Made by a program: the position numbers and the translations under genes. The notes under the pieces were generated by a model. That model worked only from the letters and a program-made list of their open reading frames with translations. It ran no database searches and was not told where the DNA came from. From an uncultured Methylococcaceae bacterium (GTDB lineage Bacteria > Pseudomonadota > Gammaproteobacteria > Methylococcales > Methylococcaceae), in assembly GCA_903910005.1 (NCBI GenBank), contig CAIVXW010000376.1, positions 1 to 8,425 on the forward strand: a stretch of DNA of 8,425 nt, read 5' to 3'. Below, in pieces: positions 1-6,608 of this stretch (positions are counted from its first letter, which is position 1; every line of letters starts with the position of its first letter).

Positions 1-128
1 CCGTTCCAGGTGATGCCTTTGAGGCCCGTCAAATCAAAGCGGTCGGTGGTGAGGTCGAAGTCGGTGACGAGGGCACGTTTGCCGGTTCCTGCGCCGGAAT
101 CCCCTGCCTCGAACAGAAAAACATCGCC
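1..128 (-). pseudogene. RTX / serralysin C-terminal-like repeat protein, fragment cut by the window edge
   Basis: Read on the minus strand from about 128 to the window edge, this stretch encodes about 42 residues beginning GDVFLFEAGDSGAGTG and continuing KRALVTDFDLTTDRFDLTGL. The pattern (a D-V-F-x-F box, a D-S-G turn, then an I/V-T-D-F ... D-R-x-D-L-T box) is that of the domain following calcium-binding RTX nonapeptides in serralysin-type and related secreted proteins. The frame is closed by a TGA codon (129-131) immediately upstream of the Gly-Asp, where more RTX repeats would normally lie, and no start codon with a ribosome site is visible. It is therefore probably a remnant or a frameshifted gene whose 3' part lies outside the window. 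The family assignment is from pattern recognition on a very short sequence. Confidence 0.5.
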
Positions 129-140
129 TCACATAACCGG

Positions 141-157
141 CGCGGGAGAAGCCCGCG
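141..157. repeat. small GC-rich hairpin, possibly related to the REP-like repeats
   Basis: CGCGGG (141-146) and CCCGCG (152-157) form a perfect 6-bp stem around a 5-nt loop (AGAAG). It lies between the broken RTX fragment and the methyltransferase promoter. It resembles the second hairpin of the larger element at 6609-6663 in composition but is too short to assign to that family. There is no T-tract on either side, so it is not a convincing terminator. Confidence 0.35.
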
Positions 158-182
158 TCAGAGTTGATGTGATTGTTAGGGC

Positions 183-210
183 TTGACATACGTTTGCACC
201 TCCTTAAAAT
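183..210 (+). promoter_or_regulatory. sigma-70 promoter for the truncated methyltransferase gene
   Basis: A perfect -35 box TTGACA (183-188) is followed after 16 bp by TAAAAT (205-210), a five-of-six match to TATAAT. The start codon at 247 lies about 30 nt beyond the expected transcription start. Nothing else on the plus strand nearby needs this promoter, so the truncated gene may still be transcribed. Confidence 0.6.
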
Positions 211-246
211 TGGTACTCACTACAGATTTCGCAAGGGAAATTAACA

Positions 247-594
247 ATGAGTACCGAAGTTAGCATCAAAGATGCCGCTGTGCAACTAAAAATTAGCGAG
301 CAACGAGCCAGAACCCTTTGCCGTCAAGGGTTACTTGAGTCAAGAAAAATTGGAAATAGCTGGGTAATTCTGCAAAAAAGCATTGATACGTACGGCCTCG
401 TTAGCGGGCACAGAATCGCAGAAGATCACCCGGCTTATAACGTTTCTGCCACCGCCAGAAAACCGATTGCCCTTAGCTTTTTCTCTGGTGCCATGGGCCT
501 TGACTTGGGTATTGAAAGAGCTGGTTTTCACATTCGACTGGCATGTGAGGTCGATAAATACTGTAGGCAAACAAATTGTGTCTTTCATAAATGA
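247..594 (+). pseudogene. HTH-C5 cytosine DNA methyltransferase, 3'-truncated
   Basis: The 115-residue frame starts at an ATG preceded by AGGGA (8 nt spacing). Residues about 5-48 form a helix-turn-helix of the MerR/excisionase type (VSIKDAAVQLKISEQRARTL, then a G-x-S-W-V-I strand). Residues 74-109 are the beginning of a C5-cytosine methyltransferase: motif I FFSGAMGLDLG (78-88), which binds S-adenosylmethionine, followed by the acidic motif II segment ACEVDKYCRQT (99-109). The catalytic Pro-Cys-Gln loop (motif IV) and all later motifs, including target recognition, are absent; after Thr109 only six unrelated residues precede the stop. Complete members of the family usually exceed 300 residues, so this fragment cannot methylate DNA, although its HTH domain could in principle still fold. 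The segment is visibly AT-richer than the urt genes, as expected for acquired restriction-modification DNA. The break lies near 573, where a convergent ATPase fragment begins. Confidence 0.8.
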
Positions 595-936
595 AACAAA
601 CCCTGCTTCGCTTAAAGAGCCGGTGCCACAAATACCGTTTAGTAGCTCCCACATATATTCAATCCCGATGCCCAATGCCACATCATGCCGGGCAGTTTGC
701 GCCCCTTCGATGTTGGCGTATACCGCCCGGTAGTGACCGCTGGCGTTCAGGTATTGAACCAAAGCCCTGAGCGAGGTGGTTTTGCCGGTCTGGCGGGGGG
801 CGTGCAGGACGAAATAGCGTTCGTCCCGAATCAATGCCTCAATTTCAAGGTGGTTAATGCGTTTGAGCGGGTCAATCTGATAGTGCTTGTCAGCCTTGCT
901 GGGGCCTGCGGTGTTGAACTGACGTGGGTAGGTCAT
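340..936 (-). pseudogene. AAA-type ATP-binding protein, N-terminal fragment
   Basis: Translation from ATG at 936 (AAAGGA upstream, about 8 nt spacing) gives MTYPRQFNTAGPSKADKHYQ and continues with a P-loop NTPase of the kind often annotated as AAA-like ATPase or PD-(D/E)XK-associated ATP-binding protein. Walker A is APRQTGKTT (residues 46-54), and a typical beta-strand AVYANIEGA follows at about 71-79. Family-like sequence continues to around residue 116-120 (position about 580), then runs antisense through the methyltransferase fragment to an incidental stop at 340. The Walker B aspartate, sensor and C-terminal domains of the complete protein are missing, so this is a truncated, probably non-functional gene. 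These proteins are usually multicopy accessory genes; their cellular role is poorly defined. Only about 575-936 should be regarded as native sequence. Confidence 0.7.
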
Positions 937-1246
937 GGGGGAATCCTTTAAGGTGGCGTGAGGGCGGCCATTATAACCGGTGGTCAACCGGCTGAGGTGA
1001 GGGCGGTGCTTATCCACCCTGCAACCCCCACCTCAACCATTCAGTTTTTGCCGCAAAATCCGTTACGTTCGGTTCCACGACACGAACCGGCCCGGCGGCG
1101 ACGCAACCAACACCCGGAGTCAGTGTTGTGGGAACTCCCCCAGGTGAGGCCTGGTTGCAGGCTCTGTTCTTCGCAACCCTGTACACCGTTGACCTGCAAA
1201 GCCATGTGGGCGCAGACAGGCGGAAGCAATTTTTCAGGATGCCGCA
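937..1246. other. gene-free stretch between ATPase fragment and fmdB
   Basis: No reading frame here shows recognisable protein character on either strand. Beyond the possible ATPase promoter it holds two modest inverted repeats: CGGTTC/GAACCG (1070-1075 and 1084-1089, 8-nt loop) and GGTTGC/GCAACC (1153-1158 and 1173-1178, 14-nt loop). Both lie downstream of fmdB on its strand, but neither is followed by a T-tract, so I cannot call an intrinsic terminator for the operon. Transcription may end by Rho or at weak sites. Confidence 0.4.
970..975 (-). promoter_or_regulatory. possible -10 element of the ATPase fragment
   Basis: A perfect TATAAT is read on the minus strand 34 nt upstream of the ATPase ATG at 936. 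No good -35 hexamer lies 16-18 bp further upstream; a TTGACC (987-982) is only 6 bp away. The direct repeat GTGAGGGCGG occurs at 958-967 and 997-1006 on either side of the hexamer. Weak evidence, offered because the position suits the gene. Confidence 0.35.
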
Positions 1247-1597
1247 TCAATGAGAAATCATCCAGGGGCGTTGGCCCGGAAAGCTTTTGGCACCGTCTGC
1301 CGTTTGCCGTACCCGGGCGGATTTCGCGCCGGGTCGGCAGCAGGCGCAACCGGAGCCGTGGCCACCGGCGGCCCGCTCGGCGGCTGACGAGTGGCGCGGT
1401 TCATGGGCACTGCGCTCGTTGATGGCGTGTTTTCGCCGCACAGCGGACGACAACACCGGCAGACCGGGGGCACTGAGCAACACCCGGGGCGCGGGTGTCC
1501 CACAAATCGGGCACGGCTCAGGTTCACGAAATTCGGCCAGGGTTCTCAGGGCAGTAAAGTCGCCGCAATCGGGACAGTCGTATTCGTAGACGGGCAT
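1247..1597 (-). CDS. fmdB: FmdB-family zinc-ribbon protein
   Basis: This 116-residue protein begins MPVYEYDCPDCG, the hallmark of the FmdB/CxxC_CXXC_SSSS regulatory family. Two knuckles, C8-P-D-C11 and C29-P-I-C32, would bind one zinc ion. The C-terminal half is low complexity and ends with a second Cys-rich site, HGSGCACC, also typical of the family. FmdB was named in Methylophilus methylotrophus as a putative regulator of the formamidase genes; its biochemical role remains uncertain. The ATG at 1597 is chosen over upstream in-frame starts because it gives the canonical N-terminus and has GGGAGG about 9 nt before it. It follows fmdA by 16 nt and is the last gene of the cluster. After the second knuckle the chain becomes rich in Ala, Arg, Gly and Pro and is probably disordered. 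Confidence 0.88.
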   Translation of the reverse strand: MPVYEYDCPDCGDFTALRTLAEFREPEPCPICGTPAPRVLLSAPGLPVLSSAVRRKHAINERSAHEPRHSSAAERAAGGHGSGCACCRPGAKSARVRQTADGAKSFPGQRPWMISH

Positions 1598-1613
1598 GGT
1601 TGGTCGCCTCCCG

Positions 1614-2846
1614 CTAGTCGAGATCGGGCGACAGGGGGATGTCGACCCCGCCACTGACGAATTTGACCGGCCCGGCCGCCGTGGGCCGGATGTCGAAATC
1701 GAAAATTTCGGTGGGCAGCCACAGGGTGGCACAGGCGTTGGGAATGTCCACCACGCCACTGATATGCCCCTGCACCGGGGCGGTTCCCAGGATGGAATAG
1801 GCTTGTGCTTTTGAATAGCCGAATTTGGTCAGGTATTCGATGGCATTGAGACACGCCTGACGGTAGGCGATGTGTACATCGAGATAATGCTGCTTGCCCC
1901 ATTCGTCGACCGAAATGCCTTCAAAGATCAGGTAATCGTTGTAGTGGGGCGTGACGGGGCTGGGTTTGAAGATGGGGTTTTTGATGCCGTATTTGGCCAC
2001 GCCGTCCTTGATGACTTCGACCCGGAGGTGCAGCCAGCCGGCCATTTCAATGGCACCGCAGAAGGTAATTTCACCGTCACCCTGGCTGAAGTGCAGGTCG
2101 CCCATGGACAGGCCACCGCCGGGCACGTAGACCGGGAAGTAGATGCGCGAGCCCCGCGACAAATCCTTGATGTCACAGTTGCCGCCGTGTTCACGCGGCG
2201 GGACGGTGCGGGCACCCTCGGTGGCGGCCTGGTCGCGGGCCTCACCGCTCATGCGCCCCATGTGGGCGGTGGGGGCGCAGGGCGGACAGGCCAGGGGCGG
2301 TACCCGATCCGGTGCGGTAGCGATCAGGCCGGTTTCCCGTTCATTCCAGGTATCCAGCAGTTTCCTGTCGGGCAGGCAGCCAATCAGGCCCGGATGGATC
2401 AGGCCGGCAAATTCAACCCCCGGTATATGGCGGGAATGGGTGTACATGCCCTTGATGTCCCAGATGGATTTTTGCGCCTCGGGAAAATGATCGGTCAGAA
2501 AGCCGCCGCCGTTCTTCTTTGAGAAAAAGCCGTTGAAGCCCCACAGGCTATCCGGTTTGGCACCCACATCCAGCAAATCCACCACCAGCAGGTCGCCGGG
2601 TTCTGCCCCTTCCACCCCAATGGGGCCGCTGAGGAAATGGACAATGGTGAGGTCGATGTCACGCACGTCATCGGCAGAATCGTTATTCTGGATGAAGCCG
2701 CCCGTCCAGTCGTAGGTTTCGACGATGAAATCCTCACCCGGCTTGACCCAGGCCACCATGGGAATATCGGGGTGCCAGCGGTTGTGTACCTTGTCGTTGT
2801 CATAAGGGGATTGGGTTAAATCAATTTTGATAATGGTTTCAGGCAT
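1614..2846 (-). CDS. fmdA: Formamidase (FmdA/AmdA acetamidase-formamidase family)
   Basis: The 410-residue product matches the FmdA_AmdA family over its whole length (usual length about 400). These cytosolic amidases hydrolyse formamide, and more weakly other short amides, to ammonia and the carboxylate. Recognisable blocks are NRWHPDIPMVAWVKPGEDF (22-40), the region E-T-Y-D-W-T-G (43-49), the core PPREHGGNCD (216-225) followed by GGGLSMGDLHFSQGDGE (243-259), and the C-terminal GVVDIPNACATLWLPTEIFD block. The conserved H220, C224, D225, D250, H252 and E259 cluster in the presumed active-site region. Start: ATG at 2846 with GGAG six bases upstream. It lies 150 nt after urtE on the same strand, with a REP-like palindrome in the gap, and 16 nt before fmdB. 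The position directly after an intact short-amide/urea importer implies that the imported substrate is hydrolysed here. Formamidase rather than acetamidase is favoured by the fmdB partner, but the substrate cannot be proven from sequence. Confidence 0.92.
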   Translation of the reverse strand: MPETIIKIDLTQSPYDNDKVHNRWHPDIPMVAWVKPGEDFIVETYDWTGGFIQNNDSADDVRDIDLTIVHFLSGPIGVEGAEPGDLLVVDLLDVGAKPDSLWGFNGFFSKKNGGGFLTDHFPEAQKSIWDIKGMYTHSRHIPGVEFAGLIHPGLIGCLPDRKLLDTWNERETGLIATAPDRVPPLACPPCAPTAHMGRMSGEARDQAATEGARTVPPREHGGNCDIKDLSRGSRIYFPVYVPGGGLSMGDLHFSQGDGEITFCGAIEMAGWLHLRVEVIKDGVAKYGIKNPIFKPSPVTPHYNDYLIFEGISVDEWGKQHYLDVHIAYRQACLNAIEYLTKFGYSKAQAYSILGTAPVQGHISGVVDIPNACATLWLPTEIFDFDIRPTAAGPVKFVSGGVDIPLSPDLD

Positions 2847-2954
2847 GGTCGTCTCCGGAACAGTCGGGTTGGTGAAAATCGGGCAAGTGCCCTGGGGTTG
2901 CGCTCCTGCGCCTGGCGTTCCCTGGCGGGTGGTTGGCCCGCTGAATCGAAGGCA

Positions 2955-2993
2955 TCCTGCCTCTGGAAGCGCGGCCAGGATGACCGCACTCCG
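2955..2993 (-). repeat. truncated copy of REP-like palindrome (urtE-fmdA gap)
   Basis: On the minus strand this reads GGAGTGCGGTCATCCTGGCC and then GCG, matching 21 of 23 positions of the element at 6609-6663 (hairpin A). The second hairpin of the full element is missing; instead the outer GGAG can pair with the CTTCC that follows, making a single extended hairpin with TCC loop. The C-to-T change at 2983 still allows a G-U pair in RNA made from the operon strand. The CATCCTG/CAGGATG pair (2953-2959, 2976-2982) offers an alternative fold. It sits just past the urtE stop, so it may modulate transcript stability or read-through into fmdA. Confidence 0.6.
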
Positions 2994-2996
2994 GTC

Positions 2997-3686
2997 TCAT
3001 ACCGAGAGGTACCGGGCGATGGAATCAGCATCTACGTCCTCGCGGCGGGATTCATGCACGAAGTGGCCTTTTTCGATGACCAGCAGGCGGTCGGCGATCT
3101 CCAGGGTGAAGCTGAGTACCTGCTCGGACACCAGAATGGAGAGCTGGCGTAAATCCCTGATACGTTTCAGGGTTCTGGCCAGTTCCTTGATGATGGAGGG
3201 CTGGATGCCCTCGGTGGGTTCATCGAGCAGCAGCACGGACGGATTGCTGACCAGGGCACGGGCGATGGCCAGTTGCTGTTGCTGGCCACCCGACAGATTG
3301 CCGCCGCGCCGTTTGCGCATGTCATGCAGCACTGGAAAAATCCCGTAAACATAATCCGGAACCGTTCCGCCACTGGCTGCATCCAGCCCGGTTCTGATGT
3401 TTTCCTCGACCGTCAGGGTGGGAAAAATCAACCGTCCCTGCGGTACATAGGCGAGGCCATGCCTGACCCGCCTGAAACTCTCCTCGCCACTCAATTCCTG
3501 GCCCTTGAGCTGAATGGAGCCGCTGCGAACCGGCACTATGCCGATCAGTGACTTGAACAGGGTGGTCTTGCCCATGCCGTTCCGTCCCATGACAGCCAGT
3601 ATTTCGCTGTCACCGACAGTGAAATCGAGACCGTGAATGACTTCGCTCTGGCCGTAGCCTGCGTGCAGATTGCGTACTTCCAGCAT
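2997..3686 (-). CDS. urtE: Urea/short-chain-amide ABC transporter ATP-binding subunit UrtE
   Basis: This 229-residue cytoplasmic ATPase is the second nucleotide-binding subunit of the importer, the LivF counterpart. Motifs: Walker A GRNGMGKTT (34-42, with the Arg-Asn-Gly-Met form usual in UrtE), Q-loop near YVPQGRLIFP (80-89), ABC signature LSGGQ (131-135) followed by QQQLAIARAL, and Walker B VLLLDEPTEGIQ (151-162). The usual switch histidine is replaced by Gln189 in LVSEQ, as in LivF/UrtE proteins in general, where the partner ATPase carries the His. The ATG at 3686 has a nearly perfect TAGGAGG nine bases upstream, and that sequence includes the TAG stop of urtD, so translation is probably coupled. 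Length matches the family (about 230). Upstream in-frame starts lie inside urtD and are rejected. Ends with TGA at 2997, four bases from a repeat element. Confidence 0.94.
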   Translation of the reverse strand: MLEVRNLHAGYGQSEVIHGLDFTVGDSEILAVMGRNGMGKTTLFKSLIGIVPVRSGSIQLKGQELSGEESFRRVRHGLAYVPQGRLIFPTLTVEENIRTGLDAASGGTVPDYVYGIFPVLHDMRKRRGGNLSGGQQQQLAIARALVSNPSVLLLDEPTEGIQPSIIKELARTLKRIRDLRQLSILVSEQVLSFTLEIADRLLVIEKGHFVHESRREDVDADSIARYLSV

Positions 3687-3699
3687 GATGGAATACCTC

Positions 3700-4443
3700 C
3701 TAATGACCCAGATAGGCTTCAATGACACGGGGATCGGACTGAACCTTGTCCATACTGCCTTCCACCAGTACCTTGCCCTGGTGTAATACCGTGACCTTGT
3801 GGGCAATGGCCCGTACAAATTCCATGTCGTGTTCGATGACGATGACCGAACGATTGCGGCTGATCCGCTTGAGCAGCTCGGCGGTCTGCTGACGCTCTTT
3901 CACACTCATCCCGGCCACCGGTTCGTCCAGCATCAAAAGCTCGGCTTGCTGCATCAGCAACATGCCGATTTCCAGCCATTGCTTCTGGCCGTGGCTCAAC
4001 AATCCGGCCTGCATGGATAAGGCATCGGTCAGTTGAATCTCCTCGGCAACCGCCTGTACGGCGGCCTCCACATCCGGGGTGCGGCGGAAAAACAGGCTGC
4101 CGAAGACCCCGCGTCCCCTGGGGAAAGACACCTCCAGGTTTTGGTAGACGGTCAGGTCTTCATAAATTGAGGGCGTCTGAAACTTGCGGGCCAGTCCCTC
4201 GCGGACGATCTGGTGTTCTTTCAGATGGGTCAGTTCGATACCCTTGAAGTCGATGGTGCCGCTACTGGCCCGGGTCTTGCCGGAAATGAGATCCAGCAGG
4301 GTGGTTTTACCGGCACCGTTCGGGCCGATGATGACCCTGACTTCACCCGGATCGACGTAGAGGCTGACATCATCCACCGCCTTGAATCCGTCAAACGACA
4401 CGGTCAGCCCTTCCACGGCGAGGAGAAAATTTTTCTTGCTCAT
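3700..4443 (-). CDS. urtD: Urea/short-chain-amide ABC transporter ATP-binding subunit UrtD
   Basis: This 247-residue ATPase is the LivG-type nucleotide-binding subunit. Walker A is GPNGAGKTT (40-48), the Q-loop is ARKFQTPSIYEDLTV (85-99), the signature is LSHGQKQWLEIGMLL (149-163; the LSHGQ variant typical of UrtD rather than LSGGQ), Walker B is LLMLDEPVAG (169-178), and the switch is IEHDMEF with His205. It supplies the His and UrtE the Gln, so the ATPase pair is probably asymmetric. A longer reading from a TTG at 4470 overlaps urtC and is less likely: the ATG at 4443 has GAGG nine bases upstream, and this GAGG overlaps the TGA stop of urtC. The gaps are 10 nt to urtC and 13 nt to urtE. Confidence 0.94.
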   Translation of the reverse strand: MSKKNFLLAVEGLTVSFDGFKAVDDVSLYVDPGEVRVIIGPNGAGKTTLLDLISGKTRASSGTIDFKGIELTHLKEHQIVREGLARKFQTPSIYEDLTVYQNLEVSFPRGRGVFGSLFFRRTPDVEAAVQAVAEEIQLTDALSMQAGLLSHGQKQWLEIGMLLMQQAELLMLDEPVAGMSVKERQQTAELLKRISRNRSVIVIEHDMEFVRAIAHKVTVLHQGKVLVEGSMDKVQSDPRVIEAYLGH

Positions 4444-4453
4444 GGTGATGGCC

Positions 4454-5626
4454 TCAACTGCGGGGTTCAAGGGATGAATCGAGGCTTGCTTCGTCGACCC
4501 TCGGGGAGGGACGGTCGTGATGGCGCATGTGGATCAGGCCACGCCAGAGTTGCTTCAGGCTTTCCCTGCCGCCCGACTGGAATAGTCCGGCCATGCCGTT
4601 GGGGAAGAACATGACGATGCCGATGAACAATCCGCCCATGAGAAACAGCCACAATTCCGGGAAGGCTTCGGAAAAATAGGTCTTGCCGAAATTGACCATG
4701 AGACAGCCGTAGATGGCTCCAACCAGGGACAGACGCCCGCCCACGGCGGCAAAAATGACCATTTCAACCGAGGGGACGATGCCCACGAACGAGGGCGACA
4801 TGAATCCCACCTGCAAGGTGAACAGGGCACCGCCAATGGCCGAGAACAGGGCGGCGACACAGAATACGAATACCTTGAGATCGGCCACACTGTAGCCGGA
4901 GAAACGTACCCGTTCCTCCTTGTCACGCATGGCCACCAGCAGCAATCCCAGTTTGCTCTTGAGAATGAATTGGGACGCCACAATGCAGACGATCAGCAAA
5001 CCACAGCAAACGAAATAGAGTACGGTTTTGGCTGCATCGGTGCGGATGTCCCAGCCTTCCAGGGTTTTGAGGTCGGTGATGCCATTGACGCCGCCGGTAT
5101 AACCCTGCTGACCGATGATGAGGGTACTGAGGATCAGGGCTACGGCCTGGGTGATGATGGCGAAATACACCCCGCCTACCCGTCGCCGGAACATGGCCAG
5201 ACTCAGCACATACGCAAACAGGGTCGGTAAAACCAGAATGGCCAGCAGGGTAAACGGCAGGTTATGGAAGGGTTCCCAGAACCAGGGGAGTTCGGTGAGC
5301 TGATTCCAGTCCATGAAGTCGGGAATACCGGGGGTACTCTGAATGGCGGTGCTTACCGGGTCAGATGCCTCCAGTTTCAGGTACATGGCCATGCAGTAAC
5401 CGCCCAGGCCAAAGAAGACCCCCTGCCCCAGACTGAGAATGCCGCCATAGCCCCAGGCCAGTACCAGCCCCAGGGCGACATAAGCAAAACACAGGTACTT
5501 GCCCACCAGATTGAGGCGGAACGATCCCATTAGCAGCGGAAAGACCACCAGAAGAACCAGTGCCAGAATCAGCAGGCCGCGCCATGAGGCCGGGATGCGT
5601 CGATAGTATTCAAGTAAGGATGTCAT
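4454..5626 (-). CDS. urtC: Urea/short-chain-amide ABC transporter permease UrtC
   Basis: This 390-residue inner-membrane permease is the LivM-type partner of UrtB. The N-terminus MTSLLEYYRRIPASWRGLLI leads into a series of hydrophobic segments. Family landmarks are YVALGLVLAWGYGGILSLGQ (about 50-69) followed by GVFFGLGGYCMAMYLKLEA, a periplasmic loop containing TPGIPDFMDWNQLTELPWFW, the cytoplasmic coupling region AMRDKEERVRFSGYSVADLK, and the C-terminal GRLSLVGAIYG then FPELWLFLMGGLFIGIVMFF. The last 40 or so residues form a hydrophilic tail. The ATG at 5626 was chosen because GGAG stands seven bases upstream inside TAAGGAG, whose TAA is the urtB stop; longer readings on this strand are an out-of-frame shadow of urtB. 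The gap to urtB is 11 nt. Length and motif order match UrtC. Confidence 0.94.
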   Translation of the reverse strand: MTSLLEYYRRIPASWRGLLILALVLLVVFPLLMGSFRLNLVGKYLCFAYVALGLVLAWGYGGILSLGQGVFFGLGGYCMAMYLKLEASDPVSTAIQSTPGIPDFMDWNQLTELPWFWEPFHNLPFTLLAILVLPTLFAYVLSLAMFRRRVGGVYFAIITQAVALILSTLIIGQQGYTGGVNGITDLKTLEGWDIRTDAAKTVLYFVCCGLLIVCIVASQFILKSKLGLLLVAMRDKEERVRFSGYSVADLKVFVFCVAALFSAIGGALFTLQVGFMSPSFVGIVPSVEMVIFAAVGGRLSLVGAIYGCLMVNFGKTYFSEAFPELWLFLMGGLFIGIVMFFPNGMAGLFQSGGRESLKQLWRGLIHMRHHDRPSPRVDEASLDSSLEPRS

Positions 5627-5637
5627 GGTGAGGCTCC

Positions 5638-6555
5638 TTAGCGGCGAACTTTGGCGGTAAACAGGCCTTCGGGGCGCATCATCAGCAGGCCCACCACAGT
5701 CACCAGGGTGAGTACCTTGGCCATGGAGCCGGTCATCAGAAATTCGAGAATGGATTGGGCCTGGCCGATGGTGAAGGCCGAGGCGAGGGTGCCGACCATG
5801 CTGGCTGCCCCGCCGAATACCACCACCAGGAAGGTATCGACAATGTACAGCGAGCCACTGGTCGGGCCGGTGGAGGCGATGGTGGTAAAGGCGGCACCGG
5901 CCACGCCGGCCAGGCCGCAACCCAGGGCAAAGGTGATGCGATCGACTTGTTGGGTGTCGATGCCCACGGCGCCGGCAATGAGACGATTCTGACTGGTGGC
6001 ACGCACCTGCAAACCCCAGCGTGACCTGAACATCATCAGGGCCACGCCGGCCGTGACCAGCCCGGCCAGTCCCAGTACAAACAGGCCGTTGACGGGAATG
6101 TCGATGCCCTCTCCGGGCTGAACCGAGCCCATGATCCACTCCGGCAACTCCGGACTGACTTCACGGGCACCGAATACGGAGCGGAAAATCTGTTGCAGAA
6201 TCAGGCTGACACCCCAGGTCGCCAGCAAGGTATCCAGGGGCCGCTGGTAAAGATGCCGTATCAGCACGATTTCCAGCAGATACCCGGCCACTCCGGCCAC
6301 AATGAAGGCCGCGATCAGCGAAAATGGAAAGTAGATATCCAGCCAGCCCTGTTCACTGGCCAGCACCGACAGAATGTAGGTGGTGTAAGAGCCTATGGCC
6401 ATGAATTCGCCATGCGCCATATTGATGACGCCCATCTGGCCAAAAATGATGGCAAGACCCAGGGCCATCAGCAGCAGCACGCTGAACAGGCTGATGCCGG
6501 CGAATCCCTGCATGAGCAGGGTTGCAAAAAATTCTGCGGAAGTGGTTTCGCTCAT
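5638..6555 (-). CDS. urtB: Urea/short-chain-amide ABC transporter permease UrtB
   Basis: A 305-residue inner-membrane permease of the LivH type. After a short N-terminus (MSETTSAEFFATLLMQGFAG) come about eight hydrophobic segments. Signature stretches are LGLAIIFGQMGVINMAHGEF (about 32-51) then MAIGSYTTY, the RPLDTLLATWGVSLILQQ segment, and GLQVRATSQNRLIAGAVGID followed by TQQVDRITFALGCGLAGVAG (cytoplasmic loop contacting the ATPases). It is the compact form: many cyanobacterial and pseudomonad UrtB proteins carry a roughly 200-residue N-terminal extension that is absent here. Start: ATG at 6555 with GGAG seven bases upstream. It is separated from urtA by 111 nt containing a large palindrome, which could lower expression relative to the binding protein. 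Confidence 0.94.
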   Translation of the reverse strand: MSETTSAEFFATLLMQGFAGISLFSVLLLMALGLAIIFGQMGVINMAHGEFMAIGSYTTYILSVLASEQGWLDIYFPFSLIAAFIVAGVAGYLLEIVLIRHLYQRPLDTLLATWGVSLILQQIFRSVFGAREVSPELPEWIMGSVQPGEGIDIPVNGLFVLGLAGLVTAGVALMMFRSRWGLQVRATSQNRLIAGAVGIDTQQVDRITFALGCGLAGVAGAAFTTIASTGPTSGSLYIVDTFLVVVFGGAASMVGTLASAFTIGQAQSILEFLMTGSMAKVLTLVTVVGLLMMRPEGLFTAKVRR

Positions 6556-6608
6556 GATGAGACTCCGGAATGAAGAGGGCGAAGGGAGGGATTCGCCGGG
6601 AGTGCTGC

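Noticed and set aside
383..951. Plus-strand frames 383-733 and 685-951
   Set aside because: They are antisense to the ATPase fragment or out of frame with the methyltransferase fragment, without recognisable content.
1046..1058. TTTTGCCGCAAAA as a bidirectional terminator
   Set aside because: Stem of only about five pairs with a 3-nt loop, and no T-run following on either strand.
958..1422. Plus-strand frame across the region downstream of fmdB, and the minus-strand frame 1041-1349
   Set aside because: Low-complexity Arg/Pro/Ser-rich translations with no domain; the first runs antisense into fmdB and the second overlaps fmdB out of frame.
1872..2522. 216-codon open frame on the plus strand opposite fmdA
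   Set aside because: It is antisense to a full-length conserved gene, shows no recognisable domain, and is a typical GC-rich shadow frame.
2847..2996. Sigma-54-like site (GGGCAC ... TTGC) upstream of fmdA
   Set aside because: The GG and GC dinucleotides are not at -24/-12 spacing; only superficial resemblance.
4444..4470. Longer urtD start at TTG 4470
   Set aside because: It overlaps the urtC 3' end and lacks a convincing ribosome site; ATG 4443 has GAGG nine bases upstream and the family's usual N-terminus.
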